Part shown: one piece after another, positions 1-7,421 of the stretch
Layout of the letters: the number at the start of each line of letters is the position of its first letter
Numbering within the stretch: position 1 is the first letter of the stretch
Assembly: GCA_021157665.1 (NCBI GenBank)
Contig: JAGGWE010000206.1
Coordinates: forward strand, 1-15,163
DNA from: Sulfurimonas sp.
GTDB lineage: Bacteria; Campylobacterota; Campylobacteria; Campylobacterales; Sulfurimonadaceae
Length of the DNA stretch: 15,163 nt
Direction of reading: 5' to 3'
The notes under the pieces: model-generated
Told to the model about the DNA's origin: nothing
Database searches by the model: none
What the model saw: only the letters and a program-made list of their open reading frames with translations
Position numbers and translations under genes: made by a program

Positions 1-1932
1 GGTACTAAGATAAAAAATGATTATTCTTTAGAATTATTTATTCAACATGCAAAATTAAATATTAAAAGAATTGAAAAGTTTAGTGAGATTAGAAACTTAC
101 AAAATCAAGATAAAACATCAGAATCAGTAAATAAACTTTATAAATTTTTAACTGATAATTATCAAGATAATCTTTTTATAGAAAAAATTATTATTATAAT
201 TTTATTTAGTGTAGCATTAATGATTTTATCTATTTTAATTATTATGAATAGACGGGCAATAACGATGAGAAATGAATTACTTGGTTTTAGAGCAGCTATT
301 GAAAATAGTTATAATTCAATTGTTATAACAGATGTTGATAGCAAGATTACATATGTTAATGAAATAACTGAGATGGAAACTGGTTACTCAAGGGATGAGT
401 TGATTGGACAGAATCCTCGTATTTTAAAATCTGGTATGAATGATGAATCATTTTATAAAGAGTTACATGAATCTTTAAAAAATGGACAAAAATGGGACGG
501 TGAATTTATAAACAAGAAAAAAGATGGTTCTTTGCTTTATGAAAAAGCTTCAATTATGCCTATCTATCAAGATGAAGAACTTGTAAACTATATAGCTATA
601 AAATTAAATATTACAGATTATGTGCAAGAGAAAGAGAAAGTTGAGTATATAGCATATCATGATTCACTTACATCTTTACCAAATAGGATAAATATAGAGG
701 AGTATGTTAAAAATCGTTTGCCTATTGTTCATCGTGAGAATTCTAAACTTGCTATATTATTTATTGATCTAGATAGATTTAAAGTAATTAATGATACTTT
801 AGGTCATGATGTAGGTGATGATTTATTGGTTGAATGTTCAAAAAGAATTAAGAAGTGCTTGAGAGAGTCTGATATGTTAGCACGAGTTGGTGGAGATGAG
901 TTTATTGTTGTGATAGAATCACCGAATAATGATTATAGTGCTGCTTATGTTTGTGAAAAGATTTTAAATTTATTTAAAGAACCAATACAAACAAAAACTA
1001 ATACTTTAAATATAACTCTTAGTATAGGGGTATCAATTTACCCTGATGATGCTAAAGAATATAATAAACTTCTGAAATATGCAGACATAGCTATGTATGA
1101 AGCGAAGAATAGTGGAAAAAATACTTACTGCTATTATCAGAAAAAACTCTCTATTGATGCTCATAATCGCTTAGATATAGAACAATCCCTTAAAGTTGCA
1201 AAAGAAAACTCTGAACTCTATATGGTGTATCAACCAAAGTATGATATTGCAAATAAAACGGTTATTGGTCTTGAGGCGTTAGTAAGATGGGAGAATGATA
1301 AAATAGGTTTTATTTCTCCTGATAAGTTTATACCTATAGCAGAAGATACTGGTTTTATTATCGATATTGGACTTTTTATTTTTGAGCAATCATGTAGAGA
1401 TTTTTTAATATTTAAGCAAAATTCTAAAACACTAGAAACAATCTCTATAAATATATCTACTGTACAACTTTATCAAGAGACATTTGTAAGTGAGATTATG
1501 AAGATAATAGAAAATGTTGGAATTAGTATTAATGAAATTAAACTTGAAATTACTGAGACACATATTATGAAAAATATAAATTATAGTATAAAGCTGTTAA
1601 AAGAGTTAAAAGAGTTAGGATTTAGTATATCAGTTGATGATTTTGGAACTGGGCATTCATCTTTAAGTTATTTAAAACTTTTTCCTATTGATGAACTTAA
1701 AATTGATAAATCATTTGTTGATGATTTACCGCATGATAAAAATGATGTAGCTATCGCTAAAGCAATAATTACACTATCTCAAACAATGGGATATGTGAAT
1801 GTTGCTGAGGGGATAGAAAATGAAGAACAAGAGAAATTTTTAAGAGAAAATGGTTGCGATATAGGACAAGGGTATTATTTCTGTAAACCGAAGAGAAAAG
1901 ATGATTTAATTAGTTTTTTATTATCGAAGTAG
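1..1932 (+). CDS. Membrane-anchored PAS-GGDEF-EAL cyclic-di-GMP synthase/phosphodiesterase (5' partial)
   Basis: The reading frame is open from base 1, so the gene starts left of the window; the ATG at 220 is internal. The visible part has 643 residues. Residues 1-58 look like the end of an extracytoplasmic sensor region. A hydrophobic helix follows at about 59-82, ending in NRR. A PAS domain lies at about 98-205, a GGDEF domain at about 210-375, and an EAL domain from about 390 to the end. The diguanylate cyclase signature GGDEF is intact (297-301), and a RESD inhibitory I-site lies five residues before it. The EAL domain keeps EALVRW (from 425), NIS, ITET, DDFGTG, LKID, AEGIE and QGY, so both active sites look complete. 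By family knowledge it makes and/or degrades c-di-GMP in response to a signal; the signal is not evident. The 3' end overlaps the convergent methyltransferase gene by 23 nt. It holds no copy of the GGCATGTG octamer. Confidence 0.95.
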   Translation, partial: GTKIKNDYSLELFIQHAKLNIKRIEKFSEIRNLQNQDKTSESVNKLYKFLTDNYQDNLFIEKIIIIILFSVALMILSILIIMNRRAITMRNELLGFRAAIENSYNSIVITDVDSKITYVNEITEMETGYSRDELIGQNPRILKSGMNDESFYKELHESLKNGQKWDGEFINKKKDGSLLYEKASIMPIYQDEELVNYIAIKLNITDYVQEKEKVEYIAYHDSLTSLPNRINIEEYVKNRLPIVHRENSKLAILFIDLDRFKVINDTLGHDVGDDLLVECSKRIKKCLRESDMLARVGGDEFIVVIESPNNDYSAAYVCEKILNLFKEPIQTKTNTLNITLSIGVSIYPDDAKEYNKLLKYADIAMYEAKNSGKNTYCYYQKKLSIDAHNRLDIEQSLKVAKENSELYMVYQPKYDIANKTVIGLEALVRWENDKIGFISPDKFIPIAEDTGFIIDIGLFIFEQSCRDFLIFKQNSKTLETISINISTVQLYQETFVSEIMKIIENVGISINEIKLEITETHIMKNINYSIKLLKELKELGFSISVDDFGTGHSSLSYLKLFPIDELKIDKSFVDDLPHDKNDVAIAKAIITLSQTMGYVNVAEGIENEEQEKFLRENGCDIGQGYYFCKPKRKDDLISFLLSK

Positions 1933-2851
1933 CAGTTAAAAAAATATAATCTTTTCCAGTAATAGTTACTCTAAACTTTTTTTGTTGAAGGTACTTTTTG
2001 CAAAAAATTACATCTTTATAAAGTAATCCCATCTCTGAAAATGGATAGTTTTTAACTCTTGCTCCATAAATCATCTCCCCATCTAACCAACGGCAGTTTG
2101 GAAAACCTAGTATCATCGCACCATCTTTTTTTAATTGATTTTGAACTATAGACATGAAAAGAGGGTTGAACTCTAGGTTTGAACTTTGTAGTGTTCCTAT
2201 GCTTATAATTAAGTCAAATTTTCCTAAATCTAGTGATGCTAAATCATTTATATCATGAGTATAAAATGAGGTGTTCCCACATGCTAAGAACTTAGATTTA
2301 GCTTCTTCAATAGCAGATTCACAGTAGTCAATCCCAACTAACTCTAAATTATCAAAATTTGAACTGTATTGCTGTATAAGTTCAAATTCATCTCCACTAT
2401 TTACCCCAAGATTTAAAATTCTTACTCTTTTATTTATATTTACATTTTTTAAGGCTTGTTTGTAGTAGTGTAAAAATGCTGGTTCTTCATTTTTATAGAT
2501 TTTTGAAAATATAGAATCAGTTCCATATTTAAATTCTTTTGTATCTGAGTTTTTATGAAAACTTATATCTTCATTTAGTCTTTCATACCTTATAATTATG
2601 GCATGTGGGTTTCGTGTTATGGGAGTAAGTATTTTACATTTTAAAATCTCAGCTAAATCACACCAAGATTTATATCCTCTGTAAATATATTTTACATTCT
2701 CTATTTTCACTAAATTACCAGCGTAAATAGAGTTTTGTATATCAGGATTTAAAACTTCAAATTCAATAATCTCTTTTGAATTTAATGAGTTTAACTTTTC
2801 TTCTAAAATAGTGATGATTTCTAACATGTTTTGAGTGGTAAATTTTAACAT
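1910..2851 (-). CDS. Class I SAM-dependent methyltransferase, substrate unknown
   Basis: The product has 313 residues. The C-terminal half (about 140-290) is a Rossmann-type methyltransferase. Motif I is LNLGVNSGDE (146-155), the ribose-binding acidic residue is in LVGIDYCESA (D175), and the post-II segment is FDLIISIGT (212-220). Later stretches such as LKKDGAMILGFPNCRW fit the end of the fold. The N-terminal 130 residues are lysine- and glutamate-rich with no domain I recognise; they may bind the substrate. The ATG at 2851 has only a weak purine-rich ribosome site. The gene is transcribed away from the S4/trpD cluster and overlaps the tail of the c-di-GMP gene by 23 nt. Substrate and pathway cannot be told from sequence. 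It carries one exact and one single-mismatch copy of the GGCATGTG motif. Confidence 0.85.
   Translation of the reverse strand: MLKFTTQNMLEIITILEEKLNSLNSKEIIEFEVLNPDIQNSIYAGNLVKIENVKYIYRGYKSWCDLAEILKCKILTPITRNPHAIIIRYERLNEDISFHKNSDTKEFKYGTDSIFSKIYKNEEPAFLHYYKQALKNVNINKRVRILNLGVNSGDEFELIQQYSSNFDNLELVGIDYCESAIEEAKSKFLACGNTSFYTHDINDLASLDLGKFDLIISIGTLQSSNLEFNPLFMSIVQNQLKKDGAMILGFPNCRWLDGEMIYGARVKNYPFSEMGLLYKDVIFCKKYLQQKKFRVTITGKDYIFLTATSIIKN
2277..2284 (-). repeat. Single-mismatch octamer AGCATGTG
   Basis: The minus strand reads AGCATGTG followed by GGAA, like copy 8 apart from the first base. It is in sense within the methyltransferase gene (A190-C191-G192). Confidence 0.4.
2600..2607 (+). repeat. 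GGCATGTG octamer copy 1
   Basis: Exact copy, followed by GG. It lies antisense to the methyltransferase gene, whose codons read Pro-His-Ala here (82-84). Confidence 0.7.
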
Positions 2852-2867
2852 TAATGATACTTTTTTC

Positions 2868-2875
2868 TATACAAT
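2868..2875 (+). promoter_or_regulatory. Possible -10 element for the S4-trpD-tsaE-lptB-rpoN cluster
   Basis: TATACAAT follows a T-rich stretch in the short divergent gap between the methyltransferase and the S4 gene. It resembles the AT-rich sigma-70 promoters of Campylobacterota, which often lack a clear -35 box. The reverse strand of the same site could serve the methyltransferase. This is a motif match only. Confidence 0.35.
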
Positions 2876-2933
2876 GCAAAAAATGTTCCAACTCTTACAT
2901 TGTTTTCAGTTTTAATACTCTACAATGCTCTTT

Positions 2934-3179
2934 ATGAGAATAGATAAATTTTTAAATTCAGTAAATATAACAAAAAGAAGATCAGTTGCACAAGATATGA
3001 TTAGTAATAAAGTTGTGCTTATAAATGATATTATTGCTAAGGCTAGTAAGAATGTTGAAGTTGGTAGTATTATCACTATCAATTATCTTGAGAGTTCTAA
3101 AAAGTATGAAGTTTTACAAATCCCAACTTCAAAATCTACTCCAAAATCATTACAGCATGAATATATCAAGGAACTTTAA
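2934..3179 (+). CDS. Small S4-domain RNA-binding protein
   Basis: The product has 81 residues from the ATG at 2934. It is almost entirely one S4 RNA-binding domain: MRIDKFLNSVNITKRRSVAQ is the usual first half, and NKVVLINDIIAKASKNVEVG plus the IITINYLE strand is the second. Proteins of this size in the RqcP/Hsp15-like group bind rRNA or stalled ribosomal particles; the exact role here is inference. An ATG at 2925 would add three residues (MLF). I prefer 2934 because family members usually begin MR-(I/V/L)-DK. Neither start has a clear Shine-Dalgarno sequence. The stop codon overlaps the trpD start by one base (TAATG), so the two are probably translationally coupled. It is probably the first gene of the cluster. 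Confidence 0.88.
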   Translation: MRIDKFLNSVNITKRRSVAQDMISNKVVLINDIIAKASKNVEVGSIITINYLESSKKYEVLQIPTSKSTPKSLQHEYIKEL

Positions 3180-4165
3180 TGAAATATGATGAGACTAAAA
3201 TAGCCTTTACCTCTCTTTTTAATCATGAAATGAATGATGAGCAAATGAGAGAGTTTTTACTAAGTATGACCCTTGATGAAAACACTTCAGTTGAGTCTAT
3301 CGCAGCAGCAGCAGAGGTTATGAGAAGTTTTGCAATCGCTCTTCCAATTTCTAAAGAACTTAGTTTAACTGCTCTTGATGTTGTTGGGACTGGTGGAGAT
3401 AAGATAGGAAGTTTTAATATCTCTTCAACTGTTGCTCTTTTAACTTCGGCATGTGGGAGTACAGTTGCAAAGCATGGAAGTCGCTCTATCACTTCAAAAT
3501 CTGGTAGCGCAGATATGTTTGAATCTCTTGGTGTTAAACTTGATTTAAGCATAGAAAACTCAGCTAAACTTTTAGAAGAATCAGGTTTTACTTTTATGTT
3601 CGCACAAAATCATCATCCTGCAATGAAGTTTATTGTTCCTATTAGAAAAAGCATATCAAATAAGACTATATTTAATATTTTAGGACCTCTTACAAATCCT
3701 GCAGGGGTTAAAAAATCACTTTTGGGTGTTTTTGATAAAGCTTTTGTTCCAAAAATGGCAGAGGCTCTGAAAATGAATGGAGCAACTTCAACAATGGTTG
3801 TAAGTTCAAAAGAGGGGATGGATGAGATTAGTATTTCTGATGTTACTTATGCTTCACAACTTCGTGATGGGATTGTAAAAGAGTTTGTAATAGACCCTAC
3901 TGAGTATGGTATAAAAAGAGTTCCACTAAAAGCTATTTTGGGTGGAGATGCTAAACAAAATGCTCAAATTTTATATAATATTTTTGACTCTTCATCAACT
4001 GATGCTCAAAGAGATATTGTTCTTATAAATACGGCATGTGCATTAGTAGTTGATGGCTTGGCTCGTGATATTCAAGATGGTTTGGAGATGGCAAGAGAAG
4101 CGATACAAAATTCTCGTGCAAAGAAAAAATTAAAGCAAATTATAGAGATTTCAAATAAATTATGA
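3179..4165 (+). CDS. trpD: Anthranilate phosphoribosyltransferase
   Basis: TrpD transfers phosphoribose from PRPP to anthranilate, the second committed step of tryptophan synthesis, in the cytoplasm. The 328-residue length is normal. Visible family motifs are the PRPP loop VGTGGD (69-74), NISS (80-83), KHGSRS (98-103, where many members have KHGNRS), SGSADMFESLG (108-118), the anthranilate-site stretch HHPAMKFIVPIR (145-156) and the Mg-binding D215-E216 in KEGMDEIS. It stands apart from any other trp gene in this window. It overlaps the S4 gene by one base and tsaE by four (ATGA). Two GGCATGTG copies fall inside it, both read as Ala-Cys (A91-C92 and A286-C287). Confidence 0.95.
   Translation: MKYDETKIAFTSLFNHEMNDEQMREFLLSMTLDENTSVESIAAAAEVMRSFAIALPISKELSLTALDVVGTGGDKIGSFNISSTVALLTSACGSTVAKHGSRSITSKSGSADMFESLGVKLDLSIENSAKLLEESGFTFMFAQNHHPAMKFIVPIRKSISNKTIFNILGPLTNPAGVKKSLLGVFDKAFVPKMAEALKMNGATSTMVVSSKEGMDEISISDVTYASQLRDGIVKEFVIDPTEYGIKRVPLKAILGGDAKQNAQILYNIFDSSSTDAQRDIVLINTACALVVDGLARDIQDGLEMAREAIQNSRAKKKLKQIIEISNKL
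3448..3455 (+). repeat. GGCATGTG octamer copy 2
   Basis: Exact copy, followed by GG, in sense within trpD (A91-C92-G93). Confidence 0.7.
4033..4040 (+). repeat. GGCATGTG octamer copy 3
   Basis: Exact copy, followed by C, in sense within trpD (A286-C287). Confidence 0.7.
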
Positions 4166-4575
4166 AAAGTTATAAATTAGATTTAGATGAACTTCATATT
4201 TTGATAGATGAAGTTGTGAAAAAATTTCCATCGGGTGTAGTTATCTTAAGAGGTGACTTGGCATGTGGAAAGACAACTTTTGTAAAGGCGATAGTTAAAA
4301 AACTTGGAGTAAATGATGATGTAACATCGCCAACTTTTTCACTTCAACAATGTTATGGGGATAAAATATTTCATTATGATATTTATAATCATGGTTTGGA
4401 GCATTTTATCTCACTTGGAATGTTAGAAGAGTTAGATAAAGATGGACTTCATTTTGTGGAGTGGGGTGATGATGAGTTACAAAAGATTTTAAAAAGTGCT
4501 GGTATGGATGTTATGGTTATAGATATAGATAAATCATCAGACAAACAAAGAGAATATAGGGTGGATTATGCATAA
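4162..4575 (+). CDS. tsaE: tRNA threonylcarbamoyladenosine biosynthesis ATPase TsaE
   Basis: TsaE is the small ATPase that works with TsaB and TsaD to make t6A37 on ANN-decoding tRNAs. The product has 137 residues, as expected. The P-loop is GDLACGKTT (31-39), followed by the family motif SPTFSLQQCY, the HYDIYN stretch and the VEWGDD stretch. The P-loop carries Ala-Cys where the family often has Gly-Ala or Ala-Ser; that is exactly where a GGCATGTG octamer sits (4260-4267). It overlaps trpD by four bases and lptB by eight, so translation is probably coupled. The tsaE-lptB-rpoN order matches my memory of Cj0668-Cj0670 in C. jejuni. Confidence 0.93.
   Translation: MKSYKLDLDELHILIDEVVKKFPSGVVILRGDLACGKTTFVKAIVKKLGVNDDVTSPTFSLQQCYGDKIFHYDIYNHGLEHFISLGMLEELDKDGLHFVEWGDDELQKILKSAGMDVMVIDIDKSSDKQREYRVDYA
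4260..4267 (+). repeat. GGCATGTG octamer copy 4
   Basis: Exact copy, followed by G, in sense within the tsaE P-loop (A34-C35-G36). Confidence 0.7.
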
Positions 4576-5290
4576 ATTAGAAGCAGTAAATTTAGTAAAA
4601 AAAATAAAAGATTTAGAGATTGTTAAAGGGATGAGTTTGGAGGTAAGCAGTGGAGAAGTTGTAGGACTTCTTGGTCCAAATGGAGCAGGTAAAACAACAA
4701 CTTTTTATATGATTTGTGGACTTGTTGAATCTACGGATGGAGAGGTGTTTTTTGATGGAGAAAACTTATCCCACATGCCACTTCATGAAAGAGCTTTAAA
4801 AGGTATAGGATATTTACCACAAGAGGCTTCGATTTTTAAAGACTTAAGTGTTGAAGATAATCTAATGGTCGCTGCTCAAGTTGGAATCAAGGGAAAAAAA
4901 GCACAAGAGGATAGAATTTTAGAACTTCTTGATATGTTTAATATTGAACCGATTCGTTATCGTAAGGGTATAAGTCTAAGTGGTGGGGAAAGACGCCGTG
5001 TTGAGATAGCTAGGGCTCTTGTTAATCAACCAAAATTTCTACTTCTTGATGAGCCTTTTGCTGGAGTTGATCCTATCGCAGTTCTTGATATTCAAAATGT
5101 TATAAAACAGCTTGTATCTTATGATATTGGAGTTTTGATAACTGATCATAATGTTCGTGAAACTCTTGATGTTTGTGATAGAGCTTATGTTATTAAAGCA
5201 GGGGAACTCCTTGCAAGTGGAACAAGTGATGAGATTGGTCAGAATGCTGATGTTCGTACTCATTATCTAGGTAAGGATTATAAGCTTTAA
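4568..5290 (+). CDS. lptB: LPS export ABC transporter ATPase LptB
   Basis: LptB powers extraction of lipopolysaccharide from the inner membrane together with LptF, LptG and LptC. The 240-residue length is typical. All nucleotide-binding parts are visible: Walker A GPNGAGKT (36-43), Q-loop YLPQE (Q85), signature LSGGE (137-141), Walker B FLLLDE with catalytic E162, D-loop GVDP and switch H194 in ITDHNVRETL. The stretch KGIGYLPQEASIF and the DHNVRETL motif point to LptB rather than an amino acid importer ATPase. rpoN directly downstream is a widely conserved neighbour of lptB. One CACATGCC copy encodes H69-M70-P71. Confidence 0.94.
   Translation: MHKLEAVNLVKKIKDLEIVKGMSLEVSSGEVVGLLGPNGAGKTTTFYMICGLVESTDGEVFFDGENLSHMPLHERALKGIGYLPQEASIFKDLSVEDNLMVAAQVGIKGKKAQEDRILELLDMFNIEPIRYRKGISLSGGERRRVEIARALVNQPKFLLLDEPFAGVDPIAVLDIQNVIKQLVSYDIGVLITDHNVRETLDVCDRAYVIKAGELLASGTSDEIGQNADVRTHYLGKDYKL
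4772..4779 (-). repeat. GGCATGTG octamer copy 5
   Basis: Exact copy on the minus strand, followed there by GG, within lptB (H69-M70-P71). Confidence 0.7.
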
Positions 5291-5305
5291 TAGGCGTAAA
5301 TATAT

Positions 5306-6574
5306 ATGGCAGGACTTAGACAGACCCAGAGTGTAGAGAACAAGCATAAACTCTCAAATACTCTTAGAAATTGGCTTCCAATATTACACTCAAGTTTATC
5401 TGATTTGGGTGAGGCAATGGCTCCTTTTGTGGAGGCTAATCCTGTTGTAGAAGTTGAGTCTGGTTATGAAGAGGAGTTTGAGAAAAAAATTCCTAGAAAA
5501 GTGATAAATGGGCAAGTTAGCAACTCAAGAACTGAACAAATAGAAGCCCTAACCATTGCTTATCGTTCACTGCATGATGTTTTAGATGAACAGTTAGAAG
5601 CTCCTCTTTTTCCAACTCCAATCTCTCAGGCTGTAGCTATTTTTGTAGTTGAGAATTTAGATGAGGGTGGTTATTATGAGGGTAACAGTGAAGAATTTTG
5701 TCAAAAACATAATATCCACATGCCAGAGTTTGAGAAGATAAGAGCTAGATTTGCCCATGTCGAACCTGTTGGAGTAGGGGCAAAAGATTTAGCAGAATCT
5801 TTTTTGTTTCAGCTAGATAGTTCAGAAATAAGTGATAATGCCTACCCCTTGGCATGTGAGGTTATTAATAATTTACAAGATATTCATAACTATTCATCAA
5901 ATAATCTTTTTCAAGAAGTTATGAAAATTATAGGAACTTTTAAAAACCCACCAGCCATAGAATATCAAGAAGATTCAACTCAAGTTATACCTGATTTAAT
6001 GATATATTTTAACGAAGAAAAAGCTATAGAAGTTAAGTTAAATGATGCTTATTATCCAATTATAAAAATAGATGCAAATTATGGGGTTGAGCATGATTTT
6101 ATAAAAGTGAAAATCAAAGAAGCAAAATCTCTTGTAGATGCTCTTGATATGCGAAAAGCAACACTTTATAAGGTTGGACTTATGATAGTTGAATATCAAT
6201 ACGAATTTTTTACTGGTGGTTCAATTATGCCACTTACTTTAAAAACTTTAGCAGATGAATTTGGACATAATCCATCTACAATCTCTCGTGCAATTGCTAG
6301 TAAATATATAGCTTGTGATAGAGGTATATTTGCGATGAAAGAGTTTTTTACAACTGCAATAGATGATGATGTTTCAAATGCTGCTATTAAAGAGTTTTTA
6401 GTTGGTGTTGTTAAGCAAGAGAATCGTGAAAAACCTTTAAGTGATATGAAATTACTTGATTTAATTCAAGATAAATTTAAAGTAAAAATGGTTAGAAGAA
6501 CCATTGCAAAGTATAGAAAACAGCTAAATATTGCAGGTTCAAGTGAGAGAAAAAAACTTTATCAACTTCATTAA
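5306..6574 (+). CDS. rpoN: RNA polymerase sigma-54 factor
   Basis: Sigma-54 directs RNA polymerase to -24/-12 promoters and needs an AAA+ activator; in related Campylobacterota it serves flagellar genes, but no target is visible here. The product has 422 residues. The N-terminal activator-interaction region (about 1-50) is diverged and begins MAGLRQTQSV. The core-binding region occupies the middle. The DNA-binding helix-turn-helix stretch PSTISRAIASKYIACDRGIF (about 322-343) and the RpoN box VRRTIAKYRKQL (about 396-407) are clear. It starts 15 nt after lptB with no good Shine-Dalgarno sequence. Two octamer copies lie inside, one in each orientation (H138-M139-P140 and A183-C184). Confidence 0.95.
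   Translation: MAGLRQTQSVENKHKLSNTLRNWLPILHSSLSDLGEAMAPFVEANPVVEVESGYEEEFEKKIPRKVINGQVSNSRTEQIEALTIAYRSLHDVLDEQLEAPLFPTPISQAVAIFVVENLDEGGYYEGNSEEFCQKHNIHMPEFEKIRARFAHVEPVGVGAKDLAESFLFQLDSSEISDNAYPLACEVINNLQDIHNYSSNNLFQEVMKIIGTFKNPPAIEYQEDSTQVIPDLMIYFNEEKAIEVKLNDAYYPIIKIDANYGVEHDFIKVKIKEAKSLVDALDMRKATLYKVGLMIVEYQYEFFTGGSIMPLTLKTLADEFGHNPSTISRAIASKYIACDRGIFAMKEFFTTAIDDDVSNAAIKEFLVGVVKQENREKPLSDMKLLDLIQDKFKVKMVRRTIAKYRKQLNIAGSSERKKLYQLH
5717..5724 (-). repeat. GGCATGTG octamer copy 6
   Basis: Exact copy on the minus strand, followed there by GA, within rpoN (H138-M139-P140). Confidence 0.7.
5851..5858 (+). repeat. GGCATGTG octamer copy 7
   Basis: Exact copy, followed by A, in sense within rpoN (A183-C184). 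It is 127 bases from the opposed copy at 5717-5724. Confidence 0.7.
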
Positions 6575-6583
6575 GAGAAAATT

Positions 6584-7327
6584 ATGGATATTAAAAAACG
6601 ATTAGATTTAGAAGTTCAAAAACGAAACAGTATTGATGAAGTTTCAGTTGATAAACTTGACCCTATTTTAGTAGCTAAGAGATATAAAGACCCTACTATT
6701 TCTCTGGTTTGTGCTTTATTTGCATATGGAAATGTAAAACAAATTGTAAAATTTTTAGATTCTCTTGATTTTTCTTTGTTGCAAAAAAGTGATGAAGAGA
6801 TACAAGAGGCTTTGAAAAATCATTATTATAGATTTCAAAAAGCACCCGATATTATTGCTCTTTTTATTGCCCTTAAAAGATTAAATCAAAATACAAGCTT
6901 AGAAGAGATATTTAAAGCTGGTTATGAGAAAAATCATAGTGTAATTGATGGGATAAATGAGATGATTAGTTATATTAAAAATGAGTTCCCACATGCCACA
7001 CAAGGGTATAATTTTTTAATCTCTAAGGTGACTACAAAAACAAAAGGTGCAGGAGCATTAAAAAGATGGATGATGTTTCTTCGCTGGATGGTAAGAAAAG
7101 ACAACATAGATATGGGCTTATGGAGCGATAAATATAAGGCTGATTTAATTATTCCTCTTGATACCCATACTTTTAATGTTTCAAAAAAACTTGGACTTTT
7201 AAGTAGAAAAACTTACGACCTTGAATCTGCAATAGAACTTACTAAAAAATTAAAAAGTTTTGATAATGATGACCCAATGAAGTATGATTTTGCTTTATAT
7301 AGACTAGGGCAGGAGAAATTGGTTTAG
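6584..7327 (+). CDS. TIGR02757 / DUF2400 family protein, function unknown
   Basis: The product has 247 residues. I assign it to the TIGR02757 (DUF2400) family from the N-terminal stretch DPILVAKRYKDPTISLVCAL, followed by FAYGNVKQI, the central KGAGALKRWMMFLRWMVRKD and the C-terminal LIIPLDTHTFNVSKKLGL. No biochemical function is established to my knowledge. The helical pattern with a conserved Asp-Thr-His near the end recalls helix-hairpin-helix DNA glycosylases, but that is a weak analogy. It begins 9 nt after rpoN with an AAGAGA ribosome site and is probably the last gene of the cluster. Its stop codon touches the degenerate repeat end at 7327. One CACATGCC copy encodes H137-A138. Confidence 0.85.
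   Translation: MDIKKRLDLEVQKRNSIDEVSVDKLDPILVAKRYKDPTISLVCALFAYGNVKQIVKFLDSLDFSLLQKSDEEIQEALKNHYYRFQKAPDIIALFIALKRLNQNTSLEEIFKAGYEKNHSVIDGINEMISYIKNEFPHATQGYNFLISKVTTKTKGAGALKRWMMFLRWMVRKDNIDMGLWSDKYKADLIIPLDTHTFNVSKKLGLLSRKTYDLESAIELTKKLKSFDNDDPMKYDFALYRLGQEKLV
6990..6997 (-). repeat. GGCATGTG octamer copy 8
   Basis: Exact copy on the minus strand, followed there by GGAA, within the TIGR02757 gene (P136-H137-A138). Confidence 0.7.
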
Positions 7328-7349
7328 TTCTTTATGGGAAGGTACTTAA
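7327..7349 (+). repeat. Degenerate solo copy of the terminal repeat of the 9057-9325 element
   Basis: These 23 bases match the outer 23 bases of the right terminal repeat at 9303-9325 at 20 positions, in the same orientation, and end in the same GGTACTTAA. No left end or internal part is seen nearby. As with the intact element, it abuts a stop codon, here that of the TIGR02757 gene. A weak 7-bp stem (TTCTTTA at 7328-7334 with TAAAGAA at 7347-7353) followed by GTTTT could act as a poor terminator. Confidence 0.55.
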
Positions 7350-7373
7350 AGAAGTTTTAATATTTATTTTGGA

Positions 7374-7379
7374 TATAAT
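7374..7379 (+). promoter_or_regulatory. -10 box of a sigma-70 promoter for the CoA-binding gene and ilvA
   Basis: A perfect TATAAT lies 42 nt before the chosen start codon, preceded by a T-rich run and TTTTGG, as is usual in Campylobacterota where no -35 consensus is needed. It lies in the only real gap (7328-7421) between the rpoN cluster and the next gene. Confidence 0.6.
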
Positions 7380-7410
7380 CTTTTATTAAAATAATTAAAT
7401 ATATTTATAA

Positions 7411-7415
7411 AAGGA
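7411..7415 (+). promoter_or_regulatory. Ribosome binding site AAGGA fixing the start at 7422
   Basis: AAGGA is six bases from the ATG at 7422 and touches the in-frame TTG at 7416, which is therefore too close to be the start. Confidence 0.7.
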
Positions 7416-7421
7416 TTGTGT

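Noticed and set aside
220..1932. ATG at 220 as the true start of the GGDEF-EAL gene
   Set aside because: The frame is open back to base 1, and a membrane helix begins before 220 and would be cut in the middle.
3223..3552. 109-codon open frame on the minus strand inside trpD
   Set aside because: It lies wholly within a well-supported gene and its product resembles no known family.
5039..5263. Minus-strand open frame inside lptB
   Set aside because: Shadow of the conserved C-terminal half of LptB.
7416..7421. TTG at 7416 as start of the CoA-binding protein
   Set aside because: It touches the AAGGA ribosome site; the ATG at 7422 has correct spacing.
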